A stretch of 64,000 bases of DNA from Stenotrophomonas lacuserhaii (lineage in GTDB: Bacteria; Pseudomonadota; Gammaproteobacteria; Xanthomonadales; Xanthomonadaceae). A program made the translations under genes and the position numbers. Shown here in pieces: positions 1 to 8,966 of the stretch. The stretch lies in assembly GCF_014836545.1 (NCBI RefSeq), contig NZ_JACSQS010000007.1, forward strand, positions 1 through 64,000, written 5' to 3'. How positions within the stretch are numbered: the first letter of the stretch is position 1; every line of letters begins with the position of its first letter. The notes below the pieces were generated by a model. It saw nothing but the letters and a program-made list of their open reading frames with translations, was not told the origin of the DNA and did not search any database.

Positions 1-32
<32 letters not shown>

Positions 33-79
33 CCAGCCCGCCACCCCACCAGCCCACAGCCCCCCGCCTGGCCGCAACG

Positions 80-2080
80 CTACACCGCCTCGAAATCCAC
101 CAGCACCGCGCCGTCGCCCACCTGTTCCCCGGCCTTCGCGCGATAGCCGTGCACGGTGCCGTCGGCCGGCGCGGCCAGCGTGTGTTCCATCTTCATCGCC
201 TCCAGCACCACCAGCGGCGTACCGCGGCTGACCTTGCTGCCCGGTTCCACCAGCGTGGCGACGATCCTGCCCGGCATCGGTGCCAGCAGGCTGCCGGCGT
301 CCGCCGTCGCCTGCTCGGATTCGCCTACCGGGTCATGCACCGTGAAGCGCTGCTGCCCCCGCGCGGTGAACAGATAGACCTGGCCGTCATCGCGCAGCAC
401 GCCTGCACGCCAGCGCTGCCCATCCAGCGTCACGTCCAGTTGGCCGTCGGCGAAGCGGCCACTGACCTGCTGCGCCGGTTCGGCATCACGCTGCACCTGC
501 CAGCCATCCGGCTGCGTCCACACCCGCAGCGTGTGCTGGTGCTCGCCCTGCTGCAGCGGAAGCAGACGCGAGGCTGAAGCCCCGATCCGCCAGCCATCCT
601 GTGCCTGCCAAGGTGAGCGCGGATCGCGCGCATCAACCGCTGCGCTCGCCGTGGTCACCGTGGCGGCAACCGCCGCCAGCGTCCACAGCGCTTCATCGCC
701 CGCCGCCGGTGCGCCCAGCGCGTCCTGCTCGCGCTCGATCAACGCCGTGTCCAGCTTCGCCTGCGAGAACGAAGCGGTGCCCACCAGCCGCCGCAGGAAG
801 CCGGCATTGGTGGTCACGCCCACCACCCGGCAGGCGGCCAACGCCTGCTGCATGCGGCGCACCGCCGCCTCGCGGTCCATGTCCCAGACGATCAGCTTGG
901 CGATCATCGGATCGTAGAAAGGCGTAATGGTGTCGCCCTGCTCAACGCCCGTATCCACGCGCACATGCGCGCTTTCCAGCGGCAGGCGCAGGTGGCGCAG
1001 CGTGCCGATGGAGGGCAGGAACCCCTTGTCGGCGTCCTCGGCATACAGCCGCGCTTCCAGCGCATGGCCGCAGATCGCCAGCTCGTCCTGGCGCTTGGGC
1101 AGCGGCTGGCCGGCAGCCACGCTCAGCTGCCACGCCACCAGATCGGTGCCGGTGATGAACTCGGTCACCGGGTGTTCCACCTGCAGCCGGGTGTTCATTT
1201 CCATGAAGTAGAAATCGCCCTCCGGCGAGGCAATGAACTCCACCGTGCCGGCACCCACGTAACCCACCGCGCGCGCGGCATCCACCGCGGCCTTGCCCAT
1301 CGCAGCGCGACGCTCGGCGGTCATGCCCGGGGCCGGTGCTTCTTCCAGCACCTTCTGGTGGCGGCGCTGCACCGAGCAGTCGCGCTCGAACAGGTGCACC
1401 ACGTTGCCGTGGCCGTCGCCGAACACCTGGATCTCGATATGGCGCGGCCGCAGTACATACTTTTCGACCAGCACGTGGTCATTGCCGAAGGCCGAACGCG
1501 CTTCGCGCTGGCAGCTGGCCAGCGCTTCGATGAAGGCCGCGCTGTCGTCCACCCGGCGCATGCCCTTGCCGCCGCCACCGGCGCTGGCCTTGATCAGCAC
1601 CGGGTAGCCGATCGCATCGGCTTGTTCGCGCAGGAACTGCGGGTCCTGGTTGTCGCCGTGGTAGCCGGGGGTCAATGGCACGCCGGCCTGCTGCATCAGC
1701 GCCTTGGCCGCGCTCTTGTCACCCATCGCGCGGATGGCGCTGGCCGGCGGACCGATGAACACCACCCCGGCAGCCGCGCACGCGTCAGCGAAGGCCGCGT
1801 TCTCCGACAGGAAGCCGTAGCCGGGATGGATCGCCTGGGCCCCACTGCGACGGGCCGCCTCCAGGATCACATCGGAACGCAGGTAGCTTTCCGCGGCCGG
1901 TGCCGGACCGATCGCGATGGCCTCGTCGGCCAGCCGCACATGGCGCGCGTTGCGGTCGGCGTCGGAATACACCGCCACCGTGGCGATGCCGAGTCTGCGG
2001 CAGGTTGCAATGACGCGGCAGGCGATCTCGCCGCGGTTGGCGATCAGGATCTTGGTGAACATCAGGGAGGGCTCGGTCAT
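80..2080 (-). CDS. liuD: Methylcrotonyl-CoA carboxylase, biotin-carboxylase/BCCP (alpha) subunit
   Basis: This is the biotin-carrying subunit that, with the LiuB carboxyltransferase, carboxylates 3-methylcrotonyl-CoA in leucine catabolism. The 666-residue protein starts with the biotin-carboxylase signature ILIANRGEIACRV. The ATP-grasp loop GGGGKG is at about residues 168-173. A C-terminal biotinyl domain carries VLEAMKMEH with the biotinylated Lys near residue 630. The ATG at 2080 lies 8 bp after the liuB stop; an in-frame ATG at 2062 is the alternative and neither has a strong ribosome site. The open frame continues upstream to 2203 but would run into liuB. The substrate is inferred from the neighbours: isovaleryl-CoA dehydrogenase and an MccB-type beta subunit in one operon. 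By itself the domain order would also fit acetyl-, propionyl- or geranyl-CoA carboxylases. Confidence 0.9.
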   Translation of the reverse strand: MTEPSLMFTKILIANRGEIACRVIATCRRLGIATVAVYSDADRNARHVRLADEAIAIGPAPAAESYLRSDVILEAARRSGAQAIHPGYGFLSENAAFADACAAAGVVFIGPPASAIRAMGDKSAAKALMQQAGVPLTPGYHGDNQDPQFLREQADAIGYPVLIKASAGGGGKGMRRVDDSAAFIEALASCQREARSAFGNDHVLVEKYVLRPRHIEIQVFGDGHGNVVHLFERDCSVQRRHQKVLEEAPAPGMTAERRAAMGKAAVDAARAVGYVGAGTVEFIASPEGDFYFMEMNTRLQVEHPVTEFITGTDLVAWQLSVAAGQPLPKRQDELAICGHALEARLYAEDADKGFLPSIGTLRHLRLPLESAHVRVDTGVEQGDTITPFYDPMIAKLIVWDMDREAAVRRMQQALAACRVVGVTTNAGFLRRLVGTASFSQAKLDTALIEREQDALGAPAAGDEALWTLAAVAATVTTASAAVDARDPRSPWQAQDGWRIGASASRLLPLQQGEHQHTLRVWTQPDGWQVQRDAEPAQQVSGRFADGQLDVTLDGQRWRAGVLRDDGQVYLFTARGQQRFTVHDPVGESEQATADAGSLLAPMPGRIVATLVEPGSKVSRGTPLVVLEAMKMEHTLAAPADGTVHGYRAKAGEQVGDGAVLVDFEAV

Positions 2081-2088
2081 GGCGCAGG

Positions 2089-3699
2089 TCACATGCGGAA
2101 CACGCCGAAGCGTGTCTCGCGGGCCGGGGCGTTGAGGCTGGCCGACAAGGCCAGGGCCAGCACGCGGCGGGTGTCGGCAGGATCGATGATGCCGTCGTCC
2201 CACAGCCGCGCGCTGGCGTAGTAGGGGTGTCCCTGGCGTTCGAACTGGTCGCGGATCGGCGCCTTGAAGGCGTCTTCCTCTTCAGCGGCCCAGGCACCGC
2301 CCTTGGCCTCGATGCCATCGCGCTTGACCGTGGCCAGCACGCTGGCGGCCTGCTCGCCGCCCATCACCCCGATGCGTGCGTTGGGCCACATCCACAGGAA
2401 ATTGGGCGAGTAGGCGCGGCCGCACATGCCGTAGTTGCCGGCCCCGAACGAACCGCCGATCACCACCGTGAACTTCGGCACCTTCGCACACGCTACCGCC
2501 ATCACCAGCTTGGCGCCGTCCTTGGCGATGCCGCCCTGTTCGTACTTGCGGCCCACCATGAAGCCGGTGATGTTCTGCAGGAACACCAGCGGGCTGTTGC
2601 GCTGGGTGCACAGTTCGATGAAGTGCGCGCCCTTCAGCGCGGACTCGGAAAACAGGATGCCGTTGTTGGCGATGATGCCCACCGGATAACCATGCAGGTG
2701 GGCAAAGCCGGTGACCAGGGTGCTGCCGTAGCGCGGCTTGAACTCATCGAACCGCGATCCGTCCACCAACCGGGCGATCACCTCGCGCACGTCGAACGGC
2801 TTGCGCGTATCGGCCGGGATCACGCCATACAGCTCATCTGCCGGGAACAACGGCGCTTCCACCGGCTGCAGCGCCATCGCCGGCTCCGGCTTGCGCCAGT
2901 TGAGCTGGGCGATGATCGCGCGCACCCGCGCCAGCGCCTGCAGGTCGTTATCGGCCATGTGGTCGGCCACGCCGGAAAGCCGCGTGTGCACGTCGGCACC
3001 GCCGAGGTCTTCGGCGCTGACCACTTCACCGGTGGCGGCCTTCACCAGCGGCGGACCGCCCAGGAAGATCGTGCCCTGCTCGCGCACGATCACTGTTTCA
3101 TCGCTCATCGCCGGCACGTAAGCGCCGCCGGCGGTGCAGCTGCCCATCACGCAGGCGATCTGCGGGATGCCCTGCGCGGACAGGTTGGCCTGGTTGTAGA
3201 AGATGCGGCCGAAGTGGTCGCGGTCCGGGAACACCTCGTCCTGCAGCGGCAGGAAGGCGCCGCCGGAATCGACCAGATAGATGCACGGCAGGCGGTTCTG
3301 CTCGGCGATCTCCTGCGCACGCAGGTGCTTCTTCACCGTCATCGGGTAATACGTGCCGCCCTTGACCGTGGCATCGTTGGCCACGATCACGCATTCCACC
3401 CCGCTCACCCGGCCAATGCCGGCCACCACGCCGGCGCAGGGCACGGCGTCTTCATACATCCCGTGCGCGGCCAGCGGGGCGATTTCCAGGAAGGCGCTGC
3501 CGACATCCAGCAGCGCATCGATGCGCTCGCGCACCAGCAGCTTGCCGCGCGCGGTGTGCTTGTTGCGTGCCGCCTCGCTGCCGCCCAGCGCGGTACGCGC
3601 CAAGGTGGCATGCAGGTCATCGACCACCGCCTGCATGGCGCTGCGGTTGCTTTCGAAAGGTTCGCTGCCGGCTCGCAGCTGGGTGTTCAGAATGCTCAT
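2089..3699 (-). CDS. liuB: Methylcrotonyl-CoA carboxylase, carboxyltransferase (beta) subunit
   Basis: The 536-residue protein has the crotonase-like double carboxyltransferase fold of MccB/PccB. It moves the carboxyl group from biotin on LiuD to 3-methylcrotonyl-CoA. The length and the N-terminal layout, with [15 protein letters not shown] near residue 51, match methylcrotonyl-CoA carboxylase beta subunits. The glycine-rich CoA and biotin pockets ([11 protein letters not shown] and [11 protein letters not shown]) are present. It lies between liuA (9 bp upstream) and liuD (8 bp downstream), which supports the assignment over propionyl-CoA carboxylase. Confidence 0.93.
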   Translation of the reverse strand: MSILNTQLRAGSEPFESNRSAMQAVVDDLHATLARTALGGSEAARNKHTARGKLLVRERIDALLDVGSAFLEIAPLAAHGMYEDAVPCAGVVAGIGRVSGVECVIVANDATVKGGTYYPMTVKKHLRAQEIAEQNRLPCIYLVDSGGAFLPLQDEVFPDRDHFGRIFYNQANLSAQGIPQIACVMGSCTAGGAYVPAMSDETVIVREQGTIFLGGPPLVKAATGEVVSAEDLGGADVHTRLSGVADHMADNDLQALARVRAIIAQLNWRKPEPAMALQPVEAPLFPADELYGVIPADTRKPFDVREVIARLVDGSRFDEFKPRYGSTLVTGFAHLHGYPVGIIANNGILFSESALKGAHFIELCTQRNSPLVFLQNITGFMVGRKYEQGGIAKDGAKLVMAVACAKVPKFTVVIGGSFGAGNYGMCGRAYSPNFLWMWPNARIGVMGGEQAASVLATVKRDGIEAKGGAWAAEEEDAFKAPIRDQFERQGHPYYASARLWDDGIIDPADTRRVLALALSASLNAPARETRFGVFRM

Positions 3700-3708
3700 G
3701 GAAGGCCC

Positions 3709-4872
3709 TTACAGCGTGCGCTGGAACAGTTCGCGACCGATCAGCATGCGGCGGATTTCCGAGGTACCCGCGCCGATTTCATACAGCTTGGCATCGCGCC
3801 ACAAGCGGCCGGTGGGGTATTCGTTGATGTAGCCGTTGCCGCCCAGGATCTGGATCGCCTGGCCGGTCAGCCAGGTGGCTTTCTCGGCCGCGTACAGGAT
3901 GGCGCCGGCCGAATCCTGGCGGGTGGTGCGGCCCTGGTCGCAGGCGCGCGCCACCGCATAGACGTAGGCACGGCACGCGCCGAGGCCGACGTACATATCG
4001 GCGATCTTGGCCTGGATCAGCTGGAAGCTGCCGATGGCTTCGCCGAACTGGTGGCGCTCGTGCACGTACGGCATCACCACGTCCATCGCCGCGGCCATCA
4101 GCCCCAGCGGGCCGCCGGACAGCACCACGCGCTCGTAATCCAGCCCGGACATCAGCACGCGCACGCCACTGCCTTCCTGGCCGAGCACGTTCTCCGCCGG
4201 CACTTCGCAGTCCTGGAACACCAGTTCGCTGGTGGGCGAGGAGCGCATGCCGAGCTTGTCCAGCTTCTGCGCGGTGCTGAAACCCTTCATGCCTTTTTCC
4301 ACCAGGAAGGCGGTGATGCCCTTCGCGCCGGCGTCCGGATCGGTCTTGGCATACACCACCAGCACGTCGGCATCCGGGCCGTTGGTGATCCACATCTTGT
4401 TGCCGTTGAGCACGTAGCGGTCGCCACGTTTCTCGGCACGCAGCTTCATCGATACCACGTCCGAGCCTGCACCCGGCTCGCTCATCGCCAGCGCGCCGAC
4501 CAGCTCGCCGCTGCACAGGCCCGGCAGGAAGCGCTGCTTCTGCGCTTCGGTCCCGTTCTTGCGCAGCTGGTTCACGCACAGGTTGGAGTGCGCGCCGTAG
4601 GAAAGGCCGATGCCGCCGGAGGCACGCGAGACTTCTTCCATCGCCACCACATGGGCCAGGTAACCCATGCCGGTGCCGCCGTATTCCTCTTCGACGGTCA
4701 TGCCGAGCAGGCCCTGCTCGCCCAGCTTGCGCCACAGCGCCAGCGGGAACTGGTTGGTTTCATCGGCGTGGGCGGCCAACGGCGCGATCTCGGCGGCGGC
4801 GAACTGGGCCACGCTGTCGCGCAGCAGGTCGATGTCTTCGCCAAGGTCGAAATTCAGGGAGGGAACGTGCAT
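3709..4872 (-). CDS. liuA: Isovaleryl-CoA dehydrogenase
   Basis: This FAD enzyme oxidises isovaleryl-CoA to 3-methylcrotonyl-CoA, the step before LiuBD. The 387-residue protein has the acyl-CoA dehydrogenase signatures [10 protein letters not shown] and the C-terminal helix ending [16 protein letters not shown]. The glutamate in [14 protein letters not shown] matches the helix-G position of the catalytic base that is characteristic of isovaleryl-CoA dehydrogenases. The ATG at 4872 gives the usual family N-terminus ([11 protein letters not shown]); the frame is open up to 4992, but that would consume the intergenic region shared with the TetR gene. It is the first gene of the liu operon. The enoyl-CoA hydratase and HMG-CoA lyase of the pathway are not seen in the part of the operon inside this window. 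Confidence 0.93.
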   Translation of the reverse strand: MHVPSLNFDLGEDIDLLRDSVAQFAAAEIAPLAAHADETNQFPLALWRKLGEQGLLGMTVEEEYGGTGMGYLAHVVAMEEVSRASGGIGLSYGAHSNLCVNQLRKNGTEAQKQRFLPGLCSGELVGALAMSEPGAGSDVVSMKLRAEKRGDRYVLNGNKMWITNGPDADVLVVYAKTDPDAGAKGITAFLVEKGMKGFSTAQKLDKLGMRSSPTSELVFQDCEVPAENVLGQEGSGVRVLMSGLDYERVVLSGGPLGLMAAAMDVVMPYVHERHQFGEAIGSFQLIQAKIADMYVGLGACRAYVYAVARACDQGRTTRQDSAGAILYAAEKATWLTGQAIQILGGNGYINEYPTGRLWRDAKLYEIGAGTSEIRRMLIGRELFQRTL

Positions 4873-4977
4873 GCGGGCGACTCCACGGACAGGCGGCGGG
4901 TAGGGGGCGCACCGGAGGGGAGCAGGCAAGGCACCTGCGCGGGCGATAGCCCAGACTAGCCCGGATCGAAGAAAAAG

Positions 4978-5014
4978 TGAACACAAGTTCAAAAATTGAA
5001 TCTACAATCACCGC
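4978..5014 (+). promoter_or_regulatory. Overlapping palindromes and -10 box between liuA and the TetR gene
   Basis: Two inverted repeats share bases here: TGAAC-ACAA-GTTCA at 4978-4991 and TTCAA-AAA-TTGAA at 4988-5000. Directly after them, TACAAT at 5003-5008 is a good -10 box. It ends six bases before the ATG of the TetR gene, so that mRNA would have essentially no leader. The palindromes are the natural operator candidate for the TetR protein, repressing itself and perhaps liuA. No clear -35 was found for this -10. Which protein binds is inferred. Confidence 0.6.
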
Positions 5015-5620
5015 ATGGCTTACAAGCGCTCACCGCTGATGGAAGAACGGATGGCCGGAGCGCGCGAGCGGATCCTGGTGGCGGCCCGTGAACTGGTCGC
5101 GGCGGGCGGTTACCGCAATGCGCCGGTGACTGCCGTCGCGGCCCAGGCGGGGGTGTCCACCGGGTTGATCTACCGTCACTTTCCGTCCAAGGCCGAGCTG
5201 TTCGTGGAGGTGTTGAGCGCGGCGGTGGCGCACGAGGTCGACATCCTGGAAGGCATCGCCGCCGGCCCCGAACCGGCACCGCAGCGGCTGCGGCTGGCGA
5301 TCACCGCCTTCGTGCGGCGCGCGCTGGCCGGGCCCGGGCTGGCGCATGCCTTCATCGTCGAACCGGTCGACCCGGAGGTGGAAGCCGAGCGCATGCGCGG
5401 GCGGCGGCGCTTCGGCGGCGTGTTCCGCCGGCTGGTGCAGGACGGCATCGCAAGTGGTGCGTTCCCCGCGCAGGATGCAGACGTCACCGCCGCCTGCATC
5501 GTCGGTGCCTTCACCGAAGCCCTGGTCGGCCCGACCGCGCCCAGCCGCCAGGCCCATCGCGACGAGCACGCCCTGGCTGACTCGATCAGCGCGTTCTGCC
5601 TGCGTGCCGCCGGCGGCTGA
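5015..5620 (+). CDS. TetR/AcrR-family regulator, likely of the divergent liu operon
   Basis: The 201-residue protein has an N-terminal TetR DNA-binding domain (about residues 15-65): ARERILVAARELVAAGGY, then the recognition helix in GVSTGLIYRHFPSKAELF. The remaining two thirds is a divergent helical ligand-binding domain of unknown specificity. It is transcribed away from liuA, with only 142 bp between the starts and palindromes in the gap. Regulation of the leucine/isovalerate genes is therefore likely, with an acyl-CoA intermediate as possible ligand (inference). Many other proteobacteria use a MerR-type LiuR for this operon, so a TetR protein here is a lineage-specific alternative. Confidence 0.85.
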   Translation: MAYKRSPLMEERMAGARERILVAARELVAAGGYRNAPVTAVAAQAGVSTGLIYRHFPSKAELFVEVLSAAVAHEVDILEGIAAGPEPAPQRLRLAITAFVRRALAGPGLAHAFIVEPVDPEVEAERMRGRRRFGGVFRRLVQDGIASGAFPAQDADVTAACIVGAFTEALVGPTAPSRQAHRDEHALADSISAFCLRAAGG

Positions 5621-5629
5621 TCACCGTCC

Positions 5630-5730
5630 GGTCGCTGACGACCCTCTTGGTGGGTGACGACCGCTGGTCGTCACATGCCTGCAGAGGGTAGCGGCCAGCC
5701 ACCCTCGGCGAGCGCAGCGGCCTGGCCTCC
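5630..5730. repeat. SMAG-like palindromic repeats
   Basis: After the TetR gene there are two short palindromes, GGTCG-CTGA-CGACC at 5630-5643 and GTGACGACC-GCT-GGTCGTCAC at 5654-5674. A degenerate CTCGGCGAGCG copy lies near 5711. They belong to the same families found elsewhere in the window. The rest of the 222-bp gap before the cytochrome gene shows no reading frame I can support. Confidence 0.75.
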
Positions 5731-5842
5731 GCTTTCCATGCTGCACTGCGCTGTTGTCCCCGGCGAGGCCCGTTCTATACTCGGGCAGCAGGCTCATACG
5801 CTCAGCCGTGGTCCATCGACTATCAGCCAGGGGTAACGAAGA

Positions 5843-6361
5843 GTGCGGAATCACGATCTTGAGTTCCTGAAACGCTTTTCCATGGTCATCGGCCTGCTGG
5901 CCGTGATCACCTTGGGGTTGATCTTCCTGGCCGCCTGGCTGCACACCCGGATTCCTGCCGAGGTATCGCCCACGGCGGTGGCGCGGACCGGCCAGCGCAT
6001 CGCCCCGTCCGGCGCGGTCTATGCCGGCAGCACCGGCGCCTCGGCGCAGGCGGCAGCCCAGGCGGCCGCGCTGGCGAAGGCCGCCTCGCAGGTGGCCTAC
6101 GGCGGCACCACCGACGGCAAAGTGATCTACGACAACCTCTGCACCGCCTGCCACACCACCGGTGTCGGCCTGGCCCCCACGCTGGATCATTCGCACTGGG
6201 ATGGGCGCATCGCGCAGGGCAAGGAAACCCTCTACAAGCATGCCATCGAGGGCTACACCGGCCCGGACGGCGGCATCATGCCACCCAAGGGCGGCAACCC
6301 TGCGCTCAGCGAAGAGCAGATTCACGCCACGGTCGACTGGATGATCGGCAACCTGAAATAG
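5843..6361 (+). CDS. Membrane-anchored cytochrome c5-type protein
   Basis: The 172-residue protein has one N-terminal membrane helix (about residues 14-35, VIGLLAVITLGLIFLAAWL), an Ala-rich linker, and a C-terminal monohaem domain. The haem-binding CTACH is near residue 102, and the distal Met ligand is probably the one in GGIMPPKGG. Family knowledge places such proteins in periplasmic electron transfer, held by the uncleaved helix. The start is a GTG preceded by a weak purine stretch. The haem domain resembles the cytochrome c5 (CycB) group. The specific redox partner is not visible from context. Confidence 0.88.
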   Translation: MRNHDLEFLKRFSMVIGLLAVITLGLIFLAAWLHTRIPAEVSPTAVARTGQRIAPSGAVYAGSTGASAQAAAQAAALAKAASQVAYGGTTDGKVIYDNLCTACHTTGVGLAPTLDHSHWDGRIAQGKETLYKHAIEGYTGPDGGIMPPKGGNPALSEEQIHATVDWMIGNLK

Positions 6362-6478
6362 GGTGCACCATGCCGCCTGTGGCCGCTGGTCCCATGACGC
6401 ATCAGGCTTTCATGTTTTGTGGTTACAGTGGCGACCTGTCCCTTCCGTTGCCGCTGTAACCGTCTGGAGCCGTTGTCG

Positions 6479-7927
6479 ATGCGTCGTTGCCTGCTTGCCT
6501 TTGCCGTGGCCTTGTCCGTTTCCCCCGCCTTCGCCCAGCCGCAGCCGCAGCCTGCGCCACAGGCGATGCCCGGCCAGTTGGCCAGCGCCGACGGCGCGAC
6601 GATCACCCTTGCCCGTGCGCCCAGCGACTGGCGTGCACTGGATGGCAAGTACGTTCGCATCGCCGCCCCGCTCACCCTGGCCGGCACTGACGGTCTGGAG
6701 CGTTTCGGCCAGCTCACCGTGGCCTTCGAAGGCCGCCTGTGGCAGCCCACCGAAGTGGCCGCGCCCGGCAGCGCCGGCTACAGCCAGGTGATCGCCGACA
6801 ACCAGCGCCGGCGCCTGTTGCTGGACGACGGCAGCGATGCCCGCGATCCGCAGCAGGTGCCGTACCTGGCTGCCGATGCGGTGCTGCGCACCGGCATGCA
6901 GCTGCGCGGCGTGGAGGGTCGGGTACGCGTGGACGCACAAGGCCGCGCCAGCCTGCAGCTGGGCCGCGCGCTGGCTCTGCCTTCGCTGCAGCGCCCGGCG
7001 GTGCCGCAGGTGGACGGTTCGCTGAAGGTGGCCGCCTTCAACCTCGAAAATTTCTTCAATGGCGACGGCAAGGGCGGCGGCTTCCCCACCCTGCGCGGCG
7101 CCAGGACGCTGGAAGAGCACCACGCGCAGCTGAAGAAGCTGATCGCCACCATCGCCCCGCTGGACGCTGACGTGGCCGCGCTGATGGAGCTGGAGAACGA
7201 TGGCTACGGCCCGCAGTCGGCCATTGCCACGCTGGTGGATGCGATCAATGCCGCCCCCGGCAGCCACGCCGACTGGCGCTTCGTCGATGCCGGCAAGGGC
7301 CCGGGGGAGAATCCGATCCGGGTCGGCATCATCTACCGGTCCAGCCGGCTGACCGCGCTCGGCAAGCCGGCCACTCTGGAAGGCGGTACCTTCGTCGAGC
7401 ACAGCCGGGTGCCGCTGGCACAGGCCTTCCAGGCCAAAGGCGGTGCGCCCTTCATGGTGGTCGCCAATCATTTCAAGTCCAAGGGCTGCCGCGATGCCAG
7501 TGGCGCCGATGCCGACCACGATGATGGCCAGGGCTGCTGGAATGCCACACGGGTAACATCGGCCCAGCAGCTGAACACCTGGATGCAGGGCGACCCGACC
7601 GGCACCGGCACGCGGGATGCGGTGCTGCTGGGCGACTTCAATGCCTATGCGATGGAAGATCCGATCCGCGCGCTGCGCAGTGCCGGCTGGCAGGACGCCT
7701 TCGCCGTGGCCAAGGTGGAGCGTCCCTACAGCTACGTCTACAACGGCTACAGCGGTCGCCTGGACCATGCGCTGCTCAATGAAGGCATGGCCAGACGCCT
7801 AGCTGGCGCGGCTGAGTGGCACAGCAATGCCGACGAGATGGATGCCAGTGGCTACCAGAAGCGCGACGTAGCGGGGCCGTGGCGCAGCTCGGACCACGAC
7901 CCGCTGCTGCTGGGGTTTGATCGCTGA
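6479..7927 (+). CDS. Secreted ExeM/NucH-type endonuclease/exonuclease/phosphatase family nuclease
   Basis: The 482-residue protein has a cleavable signal peptide (MRRCLLAFAVALSVSPAFA), then an OB-fold-like N-terminal region, then a metal-dependent nuclease domain. Motifs of that fold are present: AAFNLENFF, the metal-binding LMELENDG, NHFKSKG, LLGDFNAY and the terminal SDHDPLLL. The pair of Cys in SKGCRDASG and GQGCWNATR is typical of the extracellular ExeM/NucH group. Expected role: degradation of extracellular DNA for nutrients or biofilm turnover. The ATG at 6479 is chosen because it places the signal peptide at the N-terminus; the frame is open from 6419. Confidence 0.88.
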   Translation: MRRCLLAFAVALSVSPAFAQPQPQPAPQAMPGQLASADGATITLARAPSDWRALDGKYVRIAAPLTLAGTDGLERFGQLTVAFEGRLWQPTEVAAPGSAGYSQVIADNQRRRLLLDDGSDARDPQQVPYLAADAVLRTGMQLRGVEGRVRVDAQGRASLQLGRALALPSLQRPAVPQVDGSLKVAAFNLENFFNGDGKGGGFPTLRGARTLEEHHAQLKKLIATIAPLDADVAALMELENDGYGPQSAIATLVDAINAAPGSHADWRFVDAGKGPGENPIRVGIIYRSSRLTALGKPATLEGGTFVEHSRVPLAQAFQAKGGAPFMVVANHFKSKGCRDASGADADHDDGQGCWNATRVTSAQQLNTWMQGDPTGTGTRDAVLLGDFNAYAMEDPIRALRSAGWQDAFAVAKVERPYSYVYNGYSGRLDHALLNEGMARRLAGAAEWHSNADEMDASGYQKRDVAGPWRSSDHDPLLLGFDR

Positions 7928-7997
7928 GCAAGGTGCGGACCCTGCCTGCGAAGTGACCACGGTGGCTGCTCATTGAGCCGTGGCGCGCAACCCCGGT

Positions 7998-8438
7998 TCA
8001 ACGCCAGTAGTAACGATCGATCGTGAACGTCGCCCTGCATCCGTTGGCGACCCAGATGGCGCCGCTGTCCTGGCCCCAATCGCGCCCCTGCCGGCAGGGC
8101 GCGCGTGATTCCTGTTGGGTCAGGTAAACGGTGTCGCGGTGCGAAAGCTGCACCTCGCAGCGCACATAGCGCTGGTCATGGCTGCTGCAGCTGACCAACT
8201 GCGAACTGCGGTCCGCGCGGGGACGAACCACGACCGTTTCGTCATGACGCGGGCGGGGATAGGGATAGGGATAGGGAGGTGCGACCTGCGGTATGACCAC
8301 CGTAGTGGAGGGATCATACGGATCGATGGGATAAGCAGGCACCGAGCGGTGCTGCGCCAGCGCTGCGCCGGCCGATGCGCTGGCGGCGAGGATGCAGGCG
8401 ACGCCGAGGCGGCGCCCCGTGCAGGTGTGTTTCAACAT
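7998..8438 (-). CDS. DUF3011 exported protein (copy 1)
   Basis: The 146-residue protein has a signal peptide ending near ALAQ, a Pro/Tyr-rich spacer (PPYPYPYPRPR) and a C-terminal DUF3011 domain. The domain shows the family pattern of spaced cysteines and tryptophans: VSCSSHDQRYVRCEV, APCRQGRDWG and IWVANGCRATF. Its function is unknown. The next gene upstream (8468-8833) encodes a paralogue on the same strand 29 bp away, so this is a tandem duplication. The protein is probably periplasmic. Confidence 0.82.
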   Translation of the reverse strand: MLKHTCTGRRLGVACILAASASAGAALAQHRSVPAYPIDPYDPSTTVVIPQVAPPYPYPYPRPRHDETVVVRPRADRSSQLVSCSSHDQRYVRCEVQLSHRDTVYLTQQESRAPCRQGRDWGQDSGAIWVANGCRATFTIDRYYWR

Positions 8439-8467
8439 GTCCGGCTCCTGCTGAAAAGGGCTGCGTC

Positions 8468-8833
8468 TCAGCGCCAGTAGTAACGTTCAATGCGGAACGT
8501 GGCTCGGCATCCGTTGGATACCCAGAGCGCACCGCGCTCCTTGCCCCAGTCACGTCCCTGCACGCAGGGCGCACTGGATTCCTGCTGGATGAGATGCACG
8601 CTGTCACGATCTGACAGCTGCACATCACACCGTGTGTAGCGCCGGTCCTGGCTGCTGCAGCTGACGACCTGCGAGCTGGTATCGCCACGCGGGTAAGGAG
8701 GCGCTATGACGGCCGGCGGTGGGACATAGATCGGTGCCACCGGCACCGTGTAATAGCCGTAATCGCTGCTGCAGCCGGCGATGGCGGCCAGGCCGAGGCT
8801 TGCGATCCACCTCGGGCTCTTCTTGTCGATCAT
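8468..8833 (-). CDS. DUF3011 lipoprotein (copy 2)
   Basis: The 121-residue protein starts with a lipoprotein signal: a charged N-terminus (MIDKKSPR), a hydrophobic stretch and the lipobox LAAIAGC. The DUF3011 domain is very similar to that of copy 1 (VSCSSQDRRYTRCDV, APCVQGRDWG, LWVSNGCRATF, ending RYYWR in both). It is probably anchored in the outer membrane and may be co-transcribed with copy 1. Function unknown. The 133 bp between this gene and the next (8834-8966) contains nothing recognisable. Confidence 0.82.
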   Translation of the reverse strand: MIDKKSPRWIASLGLAAIAGCSSDYGYYTVPVAPIYVPPPAVIAPPYPRGDTSSQVVSCSSQDRRYTRCDVQLSDRDSVHLIQQESSAPCVQGRDWGKERGALWVSNGCRATFRIERYYWR

Positions 8834-8966
8834 CCGATCACCTTCTTACTGGCGGGTAAGTCGAACCCTACCGGTGTTCCTTCAGCCAGAGGCGTCAGAT
8901 AGGTCCTATCAATCAAGCAGCTTCACCGCGTGTTCAAGCGCCGCCGCGCGATCGTTGGTTGCGCCG

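Noticed and set aside
6400-6478. Pho box upstream of the secreted nuclease
   Set aside because: Only one CTTTCAT-like half was found; no second half at the right distance.
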